A stretch of 64,000 nt of DNA from Campylobacter magnus (GTDB taxonomy: Bacteria > Campylobacterota > Campylobacteria > Campylobacterales > Campylobacteraceae), in assembly GCF_028649595.1 (NCBI RefSeq), contig NZ_JAQSLK010000002.1, forward strand, positions 186,001 through 250,000, read 5' to 3'. Shown here in pieces: positions 43,704-52,894 of the stretch. Numbering within the stretch: position 1 is the stretch's first letter; every line of letters begins with the position of its first letter. The notes under the pieces were generated by a model. That model searched no databases and was not told the DNA's origin. It was given only the letters and a program-made list of their open reading frames with translations. A program made the translations under genes and the position numbers.

Positions 43704-45920
43704 ATGAATAATCAAATCACCCCAGAAATAGTAGCACAGCATAAAATCAGCCCTAGTGAGTATGAAAGTATTTTAAAAATCCTAGGTCGTGAGCCAAATC
43801 TGCTTGAACTTGGCGTATTTTCTGCCATGTGGAGTGAGCATTGTAGCTATAAATCTAGCAAAAAATACCTAAATGGCTTTCCAACCAAGGCAAAGTGGGT
43901 CATCCAAGGACCTGGCGAAAATGCTGGCGTTATAGACTGCGGCAAGGGCTGGGCGGCTGTATTTAAAATGGAAAGCCACAATCACCCAAGCTTTATCGAG
44001 CCTTTTGCTGGCGCAGCTACTGGCGTGGGTGGAATTTTTCGTGATATTTTTACTATGGGAGCTCGCGTAGAGGCTAGTATGAACTCACTGCGCTTTGGCG
44101 AGATTAAAGGCAAAGATGAGAGTATAAATAAGCACCAAAAATACCTTATCAAAGGCGTCGCGGCAGGTATTAGCCACTATGGAAACTGTATGGGCGTGCC
44201 AACAGTAGCTGGCGAGACTAGCTTTGATGAGAGTTTTAATGGAAATATTTTAGTAAATGCCTTTGGGCTTGGGATTTGTAAAAGCGATGAGATTTTCTAC
44301 GCAAAAGCAGGCTCTGCTGGCAACCCTGTAATCTATGTAGGCAGTCGCACTGGCAGAGATGGTCTAGGTGGGGCTGTGATGGCAAGCGATAGCTTTAACG
44401 AAGCTAGCAAAAAACTTCGCCCAACTGTTCAAGTAGGCGATCCTTTTGCTGAGAAGCTTTTGATGGAGGCTTGCTTAGAGCTATTTAAGACCGATTATAT
44501 CGTAGGAATTCAAGATATGGGCGCAGCAGGGCTAACTAGCTCTAGCTTTGAAATGGCTGGCAAAAGTGGTGCTGGCATGAAGCTATACCTTGATAAAGTG
44601 CCAATGCGTGAAGAGGGCATGAATCCATACGAGCTAATGCTAAGCGAGAGCCAAGAGCGCATGCTAATTTGCGCAAAACCTGGTTTTGAGAATAAAATCA
44701 AAGAGATTTTTGAAAAATACGAACTTCACGCAGAAGTAATAGGCGAAGTAACAGACACTGGCAATATGGAGCTATTTTGGAGGGGAGAGCTAGCTGGGCT
44801 TATACCAATAGCGCCTGTCACAGAACTTGCCCCAGTGCTAGATCGCCCTACAAAAGAGCCAGAATATTTAAACAAAATCAAAAATATAAAAATAGATGAT
44901 TTTAGAAAAATTAGTGCTAAAAAGGCCTTTAAAACCTTGCTAAAAGATGAAAATATCGCAAATAAAGCCTATATCTATGACCAATACGACGCTCATATCG
45001 GCACAAATACCATAAAAATGCCAGGCTCGCTAGGTGCTGGGGCAATCCGCATTAAAGAGAGTGGTGCGGCTGTGGCGATGGCGTGTGAGTGTAATACTAG
45101 AATGAACTTTGTAAATCCGCTAGTAGGCGCCGCCGCTGCGGTAGCAGCTGCTGGACGAAAGGTAGCAATGAGCGGTGCTACGCCACTTTCTATCACAGAC
45201 TGCCTAAACTACGGAAATCCGCAAAATCCTGAGGTAATGTGGCAGTTTGCCAAAGGCTGCGAAGGTATAAAAATCGCTTGTAAAGAGCTAAATACACCTG
45301 TTGTAAGCGGAAATGTGAGCCTATATAATGAAACAAACGGCATTAGCGTTCAGCCAACACCAGCTATTGCTATGGTTGGCGTGCTAAAAGATGCGAAAAA
45401 ACTGCTTAATTCGCACTTTAAAGAAAGCGGCGTGAGTGTTTTTGTGCTTGGGGATACTGGGGCGGATTTTGCTGGTTCGCTGTATATGAAAAGCCTCTTT
45501 GGCGTTTGTGGCGGCGAGCTAAAAGAGCTTGATTTTAAAGCTGAGAGGGCTCTTTGGGATTTGGTTATCAAAGCAAATGATAAGGGAATTCTGGAATTTG
45601 CCAATAGCGTGGGCGTGGGTGGTGTGGCTATAACATTAGCTAAAATGTCTGCCTTTGGCGGTGTGGGCTTTAAGGGCGAGTGTCCTTATGATGATGAGAG
45701 ATGGCTATTTAGCGAGAGTTTCTCACGCTCTATTGTGGGCGTAAAAGGCAAAAAAAATATAGCTAAACTTGAAGCTATGGCTAAAGAAGCCGGCGTAAAA
45801 TGCCAAAAAATCGGCAAAACAAAGGCTAATAATAGCTTTGAACTAGGCAGTATAGAAATGAGCTTAGATAAACTTAAAAAGCTGTATTTTTCAAGTTTTA
45901 GTGAAATTTTAAGCAAATAG
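43704..45920 (+). CDS. purL: Phosphoribosylformylglycinamidine synthase, large subunit
   Basis: Fourth step of purine synthesis; the small PurL form of 738 residues that works with PurQ and PurS. SAMWSEHCSYKSSKKYL near residue 30 contains the catalytic histidine, and the two AIRS-like halves each have the Gly-rich phosphate-binding segments (VGSRTGRDGLGGAVMASD, GDTGADFAGSLYMKSLFG). The ATG at 43704 follows ACGGAAGTAAAA; an in-frame extension to 43590 would overlap mnmE. GILEF near the C-terminal third (45585) is a palindrome-derived segment. Confidence 0.95.
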   Translation: MNNQITPEIVAQHKISPSEYESILKILGREPNLLELGVFSAMWSEHCSYKSSKKYLNGFPTKAKWVIQGPGENAGVIDCGKGWAAVFKMESHNHPSFIEPFAGAATGVGGIFRDIFTMGARVEASMNSLRFGEIKGKDESINKHQKYLIKGVAAGISHYGNCMGVPTVAGETSFDESFNGNILVNAFGLGICKSDEIFYAKAGSAGNPVIYVGSRTGRDGLGGAVMASDSFNEASKKLRPTVQVGDPFAEKLLMEACLELFKTDYIVGIQDMGAAGLTSSSFEMAGKSGAGMKLYLDKVPMREEGMNPYELMLSESQERMLICAKPGFENKIKEIFEKYELHAEVIGEVTDTGNMELFWRGELAGLIPIAPVTELAPVLDRPTKEPEYLNKIKNIKIDDFRKISAKKAFKTLLKDENIANKAYIYDQYDAHIGTNTIKMPGSLGAGAIRIKESGAAVAMACECNTRMNFVNPLVGAAAAVAAAGRKVAMSGATPLSITDCLNYGNPQNPEVMWQFAKGCEGIKIACKELNTPVVSGNVSLYNETNGISVQPTPAIAMVGVLKDAKKLLNSHFKESGVSVFVLGDTGADFAGSLYMKSLFGVCGGELKELDFKAERALWDLVIKANDKGILEFANSVGVGGVAITLAKMSAFGGVGFKGECPYDDERWLFSESFSRSIVGVKGKKNIAKLEAMAKEAGVKCQKIGKTKANNSFELGSIEMSLDKLKKLYFSSFSEILSK

Positions 45921-45950
45921 GGAATTCTAGAATTTAGAGTTTTAAATGCT

Positions 45951-46075
45951 GGAATTCTAGAATTTTTTGAATTCAAAACTCTTATGAATTCTAGAATTTT
46001 TTGAATTCAAAACTCTTAGGAATTCTAGAATTTTTTGAATTCAAAATTCTTAGGAATTCTAGAATTCCTAAGAAT
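45951..46075. repeat. Three 34-bp tandem units between purL and the J-domain gene
   Basis: Units begin at 45951, 45985 and 46019, each GGAATTCTAGAATT followed by TTTTGAATTCAAAACTCTTA, with single-base differences, and the array ends in a complete GGAATTCTAGAATTCC. Each unit holds a second palindrome, TTTGAATTCAAA. The period of 34 equals that at 18098. Confidence 0.92.
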
Positions 46076-46153
46076 TTTTGAAATTTATTTAATTTTATAG
46101 CTTAGAAATTTTTTAAATTGCTAAGCTATAAAATCAAAATTTTTGGGATAAAA

Positions 46154-46924
46154 ATGGGTTTTTGGTTTTCGCTTTTTATTATCGGTCTTATTTTTTACGC
46201 TCTTACTAAGGGCTATGCCAAAAGTCCAGCAGGCTCGGCGCACAAGGCTTTTAGCGAACAAGATGCTGCCTTTTTGGTAGCGCTTCTTGCTCGCATTGCC
46301 AAGGCTGATGGGGTTATTAATGAGAGCGAGGCTCGTTACATCTCAGGCATACTTGATATGTGCGAAGAAGAGCTAAAAGACCCTGGCGCAAGAGCTAGGC
46401 TAAAACGCATCTTTGATGAGCAAAAAAACTCGCAAACTAGCATAGAAGAAATGGCTAGAATGTATAAAAGCGCAAGGTTTTTAACTAATGATGAATGCGC
46501 TAGCGTGATCGTCTACTTGCTTCACCTTGCCTACGCAAATGGCTCGCTGCACCCAAATGAAAAAAGAGCGATTGATGAGGTGGCAAGGGGCTTTAATCTT
46601 GGCGATATATCTGCTTTTTATGCTAGTTTTGAGCGTGAGTTTAGCAGGTCTTGGCAAGGTGAGAATTCTAGTTGGAATTCTAGCTGGAATTCCAAAAATG
46701 GTAGCTACGAGAGCAAGAGAGAAATAGACCCTTACGAAGTGCTAGGCGTTTCAAAAGATGCTAGTTTTGCTGAGATAAAGAAAAAATACAGAGAGCTAAG
46801 CCGTAAGCATCATCCTGATTTTTTGGGTGCTGGGGCTAGCAGCGATGAGGTGGCAAAAGCGACAAAGAAAACTCAAGAAATAAACGAGGCCTACGAACAA
46901 ATCAAAAAAATGAAAGGTGAATAA
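46154..46924 (+). CDS. DjlA-like membrane co-chaperone (TerB plus J domain)
   Basis: An N-terminal membrane segment ([22 protein letters not shown]) is followed by a TerB-like helical domain (about 35-160) and a C-terminal J domain with [31 protein letters not shown]; the HHPD variant keeps the HPD tripeptide needed to stimulate DnaK. I take the ATG at 46154; the frame opens at 46118. Between TerB and J, a Ser/Trp/Asn stretch ([10 protein letters not shown]) is encoded by palindrome halves at 46663-46693. It shares one base with purH. Confidence 0.87.
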   Translation: MGFWFSLFIIGLIFYALTKGYAKSPAGSAHKAFSEQDAAFLVALLARIAKADGVINESEARYISGILDMCEEELKDPGARARLKRIFDEQKNSQTSIEEMARMYKSARFLTNDECASVIVYLLHLAYANGSLHPNEKRAIDEVARGFNLGDISAFYASFEREFSRSWQGENSSWNSSWNSKNGSYESKREIDPYEVLGVSKDASFAEIKKKYRELSRKHHPDFLGAGASSDEVAKATKKTQEINEAYEQIKKMKGE

Positions 46925-48456
46925 TGAGAGCGTTAATTAGCGTAAGTGATAAAAGTGGAGTTGTAGAGTTTGCTAAGGGGCTAGAAGCCCTTGGCTGGGA
47001 AATTCTTAGCACCGGTGGGACTTATAAAGTGCTAAAAGAAAATGGCATAAAAGCCTTAGAGGTTAGCGAATATACAAAAAGCCCTGAGATGTTTGATGGG
47101 CGTGTAAAGACCTTGCATCCAAAAATCCATGGCGGAATCCTTCACCGCAGAGATATAAAAGAGCATGTAGAAGATGCTAAAAAACATGATATAGGCGCAA
47201 TTGATCTAGTTTGTGTTAATTTGTATCCATTTAAAGCCACAATCAAACAAACTGATGATTTTGATGAGATTATAGAAAACATTGATATAGGCGGTCCTGC
47301 TATGGTTCGCTCGGCTGCTAAAAATCATGCTTCTGTGCTGATTTTGACAGACGCAAAAGACTATGGCTTAACACTTGAAAAACTTCAAAATAATAGCGTG
47401 GATCTAGAATTCCGTAGATATTTAATGATAAAAGCCTACGAACACACAGCAAGCTATGATAGCATGATAGCAAACTATATGAATGATAGATTTAATGGTG
47501 GTTTTGGCGCATCTCGCTTTATAGCTGGAAAAAAGGTATTTGATTGTCGTTATGGCGAAAATCCGCACCAAAAAGGCGCTGTGTATGAGTATGATGACTT
47601 TATCAGCAAAAACTTTAAAGTGCTAAAAGGCGAAGCAAGCTTTAATAATATGACTGATCTTAACTCAGCTGTGGCTATTGCTAGCGCCTTTGGCAATGCT
47701 CCTGCTGTGGTTATTTGTAAGCATGGAAATCCTTGTGGCTTTGCAATAAAAGAAAATCTACTTGAGAGCTATAAAGCTGCGCTTAAATGCGATCCTATAA
47801 GTGCCTTTGGTGGCGTGGTGGCGATAAATGGCAAGCTTACAAAAGAACTTGCCCTTGCTATGAAAGAGGTCTTTACTGAGGTTATCATCGCTGCTAGCGT
47901 GGAGCCTGAGGCACTCGAAGCTTATAGTGATAAAAAACGCACAAAGATTTTTAGCCATGAAAGCGAGTTTTTGCTTGGTAGCACTGAGAGCTTTAATTAT
48001 AAAGCAATTGATGGTGGATTTGTGTTCCAAGAGCGTGATAAGCTAAGCGATGATGAGGTAGCAAATGCTAAGCTAATGAGTAAAAAAAGCGCAAATGAAG
48101 CTGAGCTAAATGATCTAAAAATAGCTTGGAAAATCGCAGCCTTAACCAAATCAAACTGCGTAGCGTATGTAAAAAATGGTGCATTGGTAGCTATTGGCAT
48201 GGGTATGACAAGCAGAGTGGACGCAGCTCGTGCAGCTGTGGCAAAGGCTAATGATATGGGGCTTGATTTAACAGGCTGCGCGCTTGCTAGCGAGGCGTTT
48301 TTTCCGTTTCGTGATAGCATTGATATTGCTGCCAAAGTGGGCGTAAAAAATGTGATCCAGCCAGGTGGTAGCATAAGGGATGATGAGGTGATAGCAGCGT
48401 GTGATGAGCATGGGATGAGTTTATACTTCACCGGCATTCGCCATTTTTGGCACTAA
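46924..48456 (+). CDS. purH: Bifunctional AICAR transformylase / IMP cyclohydrolase
   Basis: Last two steps of IMP synthesis. The N-terminal MGS-like cyclohydrolase domain has [17 protein letters not shown] and [14 protein letters not shown]; the transformylase domain has the KHGNPCGFA active-site block and ends [19 protein letters not shown] ... FTGIRHFWH. Length 510 is normal. A half palindrome at about 47403 is read as DLEFRR. It ends the rpmH-to-purH run and is followed by hairpin copy 2. Confidence 0.96.
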   Translation: MRALISVSDKSGVVEFAKGLEALGWEILSTGGTYKVLKENGIKALEVSEYTKSPEMFDGRVKTLHPKIHGGILHRRDIKEHVEDAKKHDIGAIDLVCVNLYPFKATIKQTDDFDEIIENIDIGGPAMVRSAAKNHASVLILTDAKDYGLTLEKLQNNSVDLEFRRYLMIKAYEHTASYDSMIANYMNDRFNGGFGASRFIAGKKVFDCRYGENPHQKGAVYEYDDFISKNFKVLKGEASFNNMTDLNSAVAIASAFGNAPAVVICKHGNPCGFAIKENLLESYKAALKCDPISAFGGVVAINGKLTKELALAMKEVFTEVIIAASVEPEALEAYSDKKRTKIFSHESEFLLGSTESFNYKAIDGGFVFQERDKLSDDEVANAKLMSKKSANEAELNDLKIAWKIAALTKSNCVAYVKNGALVAIGMGMTSRVDAARAAVAKANDMGLDLTGCALASEAFFPFRDSIDIAAKVGVKNVIQPGGSIRDDEVIAACDEHGMSLYFTGIRHFWH

Positions 48457-48464
48457 AAGCTTCG

Positions 48465-48550
48465 TCTCTTTGGCGCTTTTTACTCGCGCGCAGCTGCGAT
48501 GAATTATGTATTCTATCTTGCTACGCGCGAGCAAAAATCACTCAAAGATA
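48465..48550. repeat. GC-rich hairpin, GATGAA-N7-TTCTATC family, copy 2
   Basis: Core GATGAA (48498-48503), seven bases, TTCTATC (48511-48517). Arms: CTCGCGCG on the left pairs with CGCGCGAG on the right, continued outward by TCTCTTTGGCGCTTTTT against AAAAATCACTCAAAGA. It lies nine bases after purH. Confidence 0.75.
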
Positions 48551-48596
48551 CTTGCTTTTTAAGTGGTCTAGTTTTTGCTAGTTTTGAGTATTTAAA

Positions 48597-49373
48597 ATGA
48601 AGCTTTTTCAGTTAAAAGATGGCTATCGCTACAATAGCGATTCTTTGTTTTTGTGGGATTTTGCTAGAAAAAACTGCTCTTTTAGAGCCAGCCAAAGCCT
48701 GCTAGATGTAGGCTGTGGATGCGGAATTTTGGGCTTGCTTTTAGCTAGAGATTTTAATTGCGCTTTAAGTTGCATTGATATCCAGCCACAAAACTGCGAG
48801 CTAGCGCAGATTAACGCCCAGGCAAATGATATAAAAGCTAGCATCATTTGCGCTGATTTTTTTAAAGACTGGGAGAGCGGGAATTCTAGAATTCCTAGTA
48901 ATTTTGATGAAAATTCTAGAATTCCTAGTCAAAGCTGTCAAAGAAACCAAAGCTTTGAGCGAATTATTTGTAATCCGCCTTTTTATGATTTTGGTGGAGA
49001 GAATAAAAACGCTCACAAAAACACTAGCCGCAATGCTAGTAACTTTGATATATCAGCCTTTGCTAGCAAATGCTCTAAGCTACTTGCGCCAAAAGGCGAG
49101 CTGGTACTGTGCTATGATGCAAGGCTCGTTGATAGGCTTTTGCAAGCTTTATTAGAAGCGGGGCTAAAGCCTATTAAACTAGCGTTTTTGCACTCAAAGC
49201 CTAGCAAGCCTGCAAATGTCGTGCTAGTAGTGGCTAAAAAGGGCGCAAAATCGCCACTTTGCGTTTTTGGCTCACTTTTTGCTTGTAATGAGAGTGGAAC
49301 GCACTCAGATTTTGCCAAAGAGGTTTTTATTAAAGCAGATCTTATAAGCGTTGATTTGCAAGCGTTGATTTGA
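48597..49373 (+). CDS. SAM-dependent methyltransferase, TrmN6-like
   Basis: Class I methyltransferase: LLDVGCGCGILGLLLARDF is motif I and IICNPPFYDFGG is the NPPF/Y catalytic motif of N6-adenine methylases; the YNSDSLFLWDFA opening is typical of TrmN6 (tRNA1(Val) A37). Between motifs, about residues 95-112, two NSRIPS segments are encoded by palindromes at 48879-48929, an insertion in a surface loop. 258 residues. The start ATG lies 46 bases after hairpin copy 2. Confidence 0.82.
   Translation: MKLFQLKDGYRYNSDSLFLWDFARKNCSFRASQSLLDVGCGCGILGLLLARDFNCALSCIDIQPQNCELAQINAQANDIKASIICADFFKDWESGNSRIPSNFDENSRIPSQSCQRNQSFERIICNPPFYDFGGENKNAHKNTSRNASNFDISAFASKCSKLLAPKGELVLCYDARLVDRLLQALLEAGLKPIKLAFLHSKPSKPANVVLVVAKKGAKSPLCVFGSLFACNESGTHSDFAKEVFIKADLISVDLQALI
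48879..48929. repeat. Two palindromes inside the methyltransferase gene
   Basis: GGGAATTCTAGAATTCC at 48879-48895 and AAATTCTAGAATTCC at 48911-48925, 32-33 bases apart; both are read in the NSRIP frame. Confidence 0.9.
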
Positions 49374-49396
49374 TAATTTAATTAAGAGGTAAGGAA

Positions 49397-50677
49397 ATGA
49401 AAGCTACTTGGCTTTTGTTGGTTGTGATGCTGTTTTTTGGAGCGTGTGCGAAGACTACTGCTACCATGCCAAATAATCTAGCGCAGGTAAATGTAGAAAA
49501 TAGCGATGATTTGGCTTATTTAGAGGCTTTTGATGCGCTAAATAGGGGAGATGAGGAAGTGGCGTTTGAGAAGTTTTTTGCTTTGTATAAAAAAACTGGC
49601 TCGTTAATCTGTGCTAAAGAGGCTTTAAAACTAGCTTTTGTGCTAAGAAATGATAAGCTAGATTTGCTAGTCCAGGTAGCAAAAAAGCAAATGAGCAAAG
49701 ATAGCGATGTTTTGCGAATTCTAGCTGGCTATGAGCTACAAAATTTAAAAATCGCAAATGCTAAAAAAATCATAAAAAAACTAGTTGCCATGGAGCCAAA
49801 CTCAGCTGTAAATTACAGCATTTTAGGTACTATTTATGTGCTTGAGGACTCAAAGGACTTGGCACTTTTTGCCTTTAAAAAGGCTTATAGCCTAGAGCCT
49901 AGCGAGATAAATCTTTTAAAGCTCGTTGACATGCTAGCAAATGTACTTAACAGGCAAAAAGAGGCTATTTCTTTTGCTAGTGATTGGGTTAGCAAGTATG
50001 GATGCACAAAGCAGACTTGCTTGGTGCTGCTTGGGCTTTATGCTGCAAATGAAGATAGTACAAATATGGCTGCTGTTTATTCTATGCTTTATGATAGCTT
50101 TGGGGGTGAGAATTTCTTGCGTGATGGGCTAAGTGTGCTGCTTTTTAAGCGTGATTTTGCTGGGGCTAGGGCACTGCTTGAAAAATACCGCTTTGATGAT
50201 GGAGTTCTTATGGAGCTTTACTCTCAGCTAGGGCTTTTTGAGAATGCTTATAAGCTAGCTAGTGAGCTTTATGAAAACAGCAAAGAGCCTAGCTACCTTG
50301 CTAGAATGGCGATATATAAATACGAAAACGCTGGAAGCAAACCTAGCAAAGAGCTTTTAGCGCAAGTAGTAGAGCTTTTTGAACGCTCTGTTTATGAGAG
50401 CAAGGATGCTATTTTTTACAACTACTACGGATATTTGCTTATAAATCACGATATAGATGCTAAAAAAGGCTTAGAACTTGCGCTAAAAGCCCACGAGCTT
50501 GACCCAGCGGCACTTTTTATCATTGACTCAGTTGCGTGGGGATACTACAAGCTAGGTGAGTGTAAAAGCGCAAAAGAGTGGCTAGAGCGAGTTTTAACAG
50601 ATAAAGAATTTGCTAGTAGTGATGAGGTAAAAGAGCACTTAGATGCGATAAACAAATGTGTAATGGAGCAAAAATGA
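49397..50677 (+). CDS. TPR-repeat lipoprotein
   Basis: The signal MKATWLLLVVMLFFGAC ends in a lipobox (Cys17). The mature part is alpha-helical with tetratricopeptide-like pairs (AVNYSILGTIYVLEDSKDLALFAFKKAYSLEP, and YYGYLLINHDIDAKKGLELALKAHELDP near the C-terminus). It is probably anchored in the outer membrane facing the periplasm and acts as a protein scaffold; partner unknown. C. jejuni has a lipoprotein in the corresponding region near purH. Its TGA overlaps the ATG of trpC. Confidence 0.82.
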   Translation: MKATWLLLVVMLFFGACAKTTATMPNNLAQVNVENSDDLAYLEAFDALNRGDEEVAFEKFFALYKKTGSLICAKEALKLAFVLRNDKLDLLVQVAKKQMSKDSDVLRILAGYELQNLKIANAKKIIKKLVAMEPNSAVNYSILGTIYVLEDSKDLALFAFKKAYSLEPSEINLLKLVDMLANVLNRQKEAISFASDWVSKYGCTKQTCLVLLGLYAANEDSTNMAAVYSMLYDSFGGENFLRDGLSVLLFKRDFAGARALLEKYRFDDGVLMELYSQLGLFENAYKLASELYENSKEPSYLARMAIYKYENAGSKPSKELLAQVVELFERSVYESKDAIFYNYYGYLLINHDIDAKKGLELALKAHELDPAALFIIDSVAWGYYKLGECKSAKEWLERVLTDKEFASSDEVKEHLDAINKCVMEQK

Positions 50678-51447
50678 TTTTAGATGACATAATAGCAAAG
50701 ACAAAAGATAGAGTTGCTGAACAAAAAAAGAAAATGAGCTTGGATTATTTAGAGCGAGCCATGAGTAGCGGATATGAACCAAGAGACGCTTTAGAGGCAC
50801 TTAGAGGCTCTATGAATATAATCGCTGAGATAAAAAAATCAAGTCCAAGTAGAGGGCTAATAAGAGCTGATTTTCATCCACTAGAAATCGCTACTGAATA
50901 CGAACAAAACGGCGCAAGTGCGATTTCTGTGTTAACTGAGCCTTATTATTTTAGCGGAGATATTGAGTATTTAGGACTTATTAGGCGTTTTAATAGCACG
51001 ATTTTATTGCGCAAAGATTTTTTAATAGATCCTTATCAAATCGCTAGATCAAGGCTTTATGGTGCTGATATTGTGCTTTTGATAGTGCGAATTTTGGGCA
51101 AAGAAAAGCTTAAAGAAATGCTAGATTATGCTCGTTCAATCAAGCTTTTTGCGCTTGTTGAGGTTCATAGCGAAGCTGAGCTTGAAATGGCTCTTTATGC
51201 TGGAGCGCAAATCATTGGCATAAATCACAGAAACCTTGATACGCTAGCAATGGATATGAGCCTTAGCACTCGCCTTGTCCCTGAGATCCCACAAGACAAA
51301 GTCATCGTAGCTGAAAGCGGTCTAAAGACACACGAACAGCTAAAAGAGCTTAGTGCCTTAGGCGTAAATGCCTTTTTGATAGGTGAGCATTTTATGAAAC
51401 AAACTAGCCCAGGGGCTGCCTTAAAAGAGATAAAATATGGAAAATGA
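50674..51447 (+). CDS. trpC: Indole-3-glycerol phosphate synthase
   Basis: Fourth step of tryptophan synthesis, a TIM barrel of 257 residues. IIAEIKKSSPSRGLI (catalytic lysines and the anthranilate site), ISVLTEPYYFSGDIEYL, LLRKDFLIDPYQI and IGINHRNLDTL are all canonical. The ATG at 50674 follows GGAGCAAAA and overlaps the lipoprotein stop (ATGA). It stands alone, apart from other trp genes. The palindrome at 51448-51462 begins one base after its stop. Confidence 0.95.
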   Translation: MILDDIIAKTKDRVAEQKKKMSLDYLERAMSSGYEPRDALEALRGSMNIIAEIKKSSPSRGLIRADFHPLEIATEYEQNGASAISVLTEPYYFSGDIEYLGLIRRFNSTILLRKDFLIDPYQIARSRLYGADIVLLIVRILGKEKLKEMLDYARSIKLFALVEVHSEAELEMALYAGAQIIGINHRNLDTLAMDMSLSTRLVPEIPQDKVIVAESGLKTHEQLKELSALGVNAFLIGEHFMKQTSPGAALKEIKYGK

Positions 51448-52024
51448 GAATTCTAGAATTCCTAGAGTAGAGCAAAGCAGTGAGAAAAACTACGAGTTTT
51501 GTCCTAACTCAGAAAATAAAGAGCTCTTTGCTCATCTTTTTGCGCCTTGGCGTAGTGAGTATTTTGGCTCAAAGCCTAGTGGTTGCGTGTTTTGCACTAT
51601 TGCTAATGAGCCTAGCAAAGATGATGAAAACTTCGTGCTATTTCGTGCAAAACATTGCTATGGCGTGATGAACCGCTATCCTTATACCTTAGGCGAGTTT
51701 ATGATAATACCATTTAAGCACAGCGATAATATAGAAAGCTTAGAGAGTGAGATTTGGCTAGAAATATCTAGCCTAGCACAAAAAAGCGTAGCGGTGCTAA
51801 AAAATACTCTTGGCGTAAAAGGAGTAAATTTAGGGATGAATTTAGGAGCTTGTGCTGGAGCTGGGATAGCTGAGCATGTGCATTTACACCTTGTGCCTAG
51901 GTGGGAGAGAGATACGAACTTCATAACCACAATTGGCGGTGCGCGCGTTCATGGCGTGCCTTTTGGGCAGCAGTTTGATAAGCTAAAAGTGGCGTTTAAT
52001 GAGCTTTTTGGAGATAAAAAGTGA
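51437..52024 (+). CDS. HIT-family hydrolase
   Basis: Histidine-triad nucleotide hydrolase/transferase. GCVFCTIANEP starts the domain; HVHLHLVPRW near residue 142 is the H-x-H-x-H catalytic triad. The first 15 residues include NSRIP, encoded by the palindrome at 51448-51462, which overlaps the 3' end of trpC. The gene start may have been moved or built by the repeat; a conserved core begins near residue 30. It overlaps yaaA by 4 bp. Natural substrate unknown (AP4A-like or AMP-lysine adducts in the family). Confidence 0.87.
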   Translation: MENENSRIPRVEQSSEKNYEFCPNSENKELFAHLFAPWRSEYFGSKPSGCVFCTIANEPSKDDENFVLFRAKHCYGVMNRYPYTLGEFMIIPFKHSDNIESLESEIWLEISSLAQKSVAVLKNTLGVKGVNLGMNLGACAGAGIAEHVHLHLVPRWERDTNFITTIGGARVHGVPFGQQFDKLKVAFNELFGDKK

Positions 52025-52743
52025 AAATATTGCTAGCCCCAAGCGAGAGTAAAAATTCTGGTGGGAATTCTAGATTTGATATAGGCAAGCTTAGCTTTGA
52101 TGAGAGTTTAGGTGCTTTAAGAGCGGAGCTTTGGGATAAATATCTAAGCGTTTTTAAAAGTGGCGATGAGGCGCAGATTTGCGCTTTAACAGGGCTTAAA
52201 AAGCCTGAGATTTTTGATTTTAGCACGAGTTTAGAGGCTATTTTGCGTTATAGCGGCGTGGCTTATGATTATCTTGATTATGGGAGTTTAGATAAGGATG
52301 CCAAGGACTTTTTAGAGCAAAATTTGCTAATTTTTTCTAATCTTTTTGGCGTATTAAAGCCAAATGATAAAGTGCCTTGCTATAAGCTAAAACAAGGCGA
52401 AAAATGCGCTGGGATAGACACGGCAAGCTACTATAAAAGCGTGCTTAGTGCGGTTTTGGATCAGTATTTGCAAAATGATGAAATTTTAGATTTAAGGGCT
52501 GGGTTTTATGAGAAGTTTTATGTGCCTAGCAAAGAATATATTGTTTTAAAGTTTATCAAGGGCGGCAAGGTCGTTAGTCACTTTGCTAAGGCTTATAGAG
52601 GGCTTGTTTTGCGCTATATTGCTATGAATGCTTGTGGCTCTTTTGATGAGTTTTTGGCTTTAAAGATTCCTGATTTAAAACTACTTGAAATTACAAAGAT
52701 AAAAAATAAAATCACTTATAGCTTTGAAATAAGCCAAGATTAG
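52021..52743 (+). CDS. yaaA: YaaA (UPF0246) peroxide-stress protein
   Basis: YaaA limits free iron during peroxide stress in E. coli and binds DNA. The opening KILLAPSESK is the family start, and the C-terminal half contains DLRAGFYEKFY and HFAKAYRGLVLRYI, the conserved helical block. It starts with GTG at 52021, overlapping the HIT gene stop. GGNSRF near residue 13 is palindrome-derived. At 240 residues it is slightly short. The neighbouring sodB fits an oxidative-stress theme but is on the other strand. Confidence 0.82.
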   Translation: MKILLAPSESKNSGGNSRFDIGKLSFDESLGALRAELWDKYLSVFKSGDEAQICALTGLKKPEIFDFSTSLEAILRYSGVAYDYLDYGSLDKDAKDFLEQNLLIFSNLFGVLKPNDKVPCYKLKQGEKCAGIDTASYYKSVLSAVLDQYLQNDEILDLRAGFYEKFYVPSKEYIVLKFIKGGKVVSHFAKAYRGLVLRYIAMNACGSFDEFLALKIPDLKLLEITKIKNKITYSFEISQD

Positions 52744-52860
52744 TTTTATTTCAATTAGCTTAGGGTGGTTTTTAACAATTTTTTGGATTATCAAAGGTTT
52801 TATCATAACATACGCTATAATAAAACCAAAAAATGCTAAAAACAAAATATAAACACAACT

Positions 52861-52884
52861 AAACTCTAAATTTCTTTAGAGTTT
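52861..52884. terminator. Possible terminator between yaaA and sodB
   Basis: AAACTCTAAA (52861-52870) pairs with TTTAGAGTTT (52875-52884) across a four-base loop in the gap between convergent genes. The T run is weak on both sides. Confidence 0.4.
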
Positions 52885-52894
52885 AAATAGAAAT

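Noticed and set aside
52816-52821. TATAAT box between yaaA and sodB on the plus strand
   Set aside because: No gene or clear RNA follows; it points into the 3' end of sodB. An antisense or small RNA is possible but unsupported.
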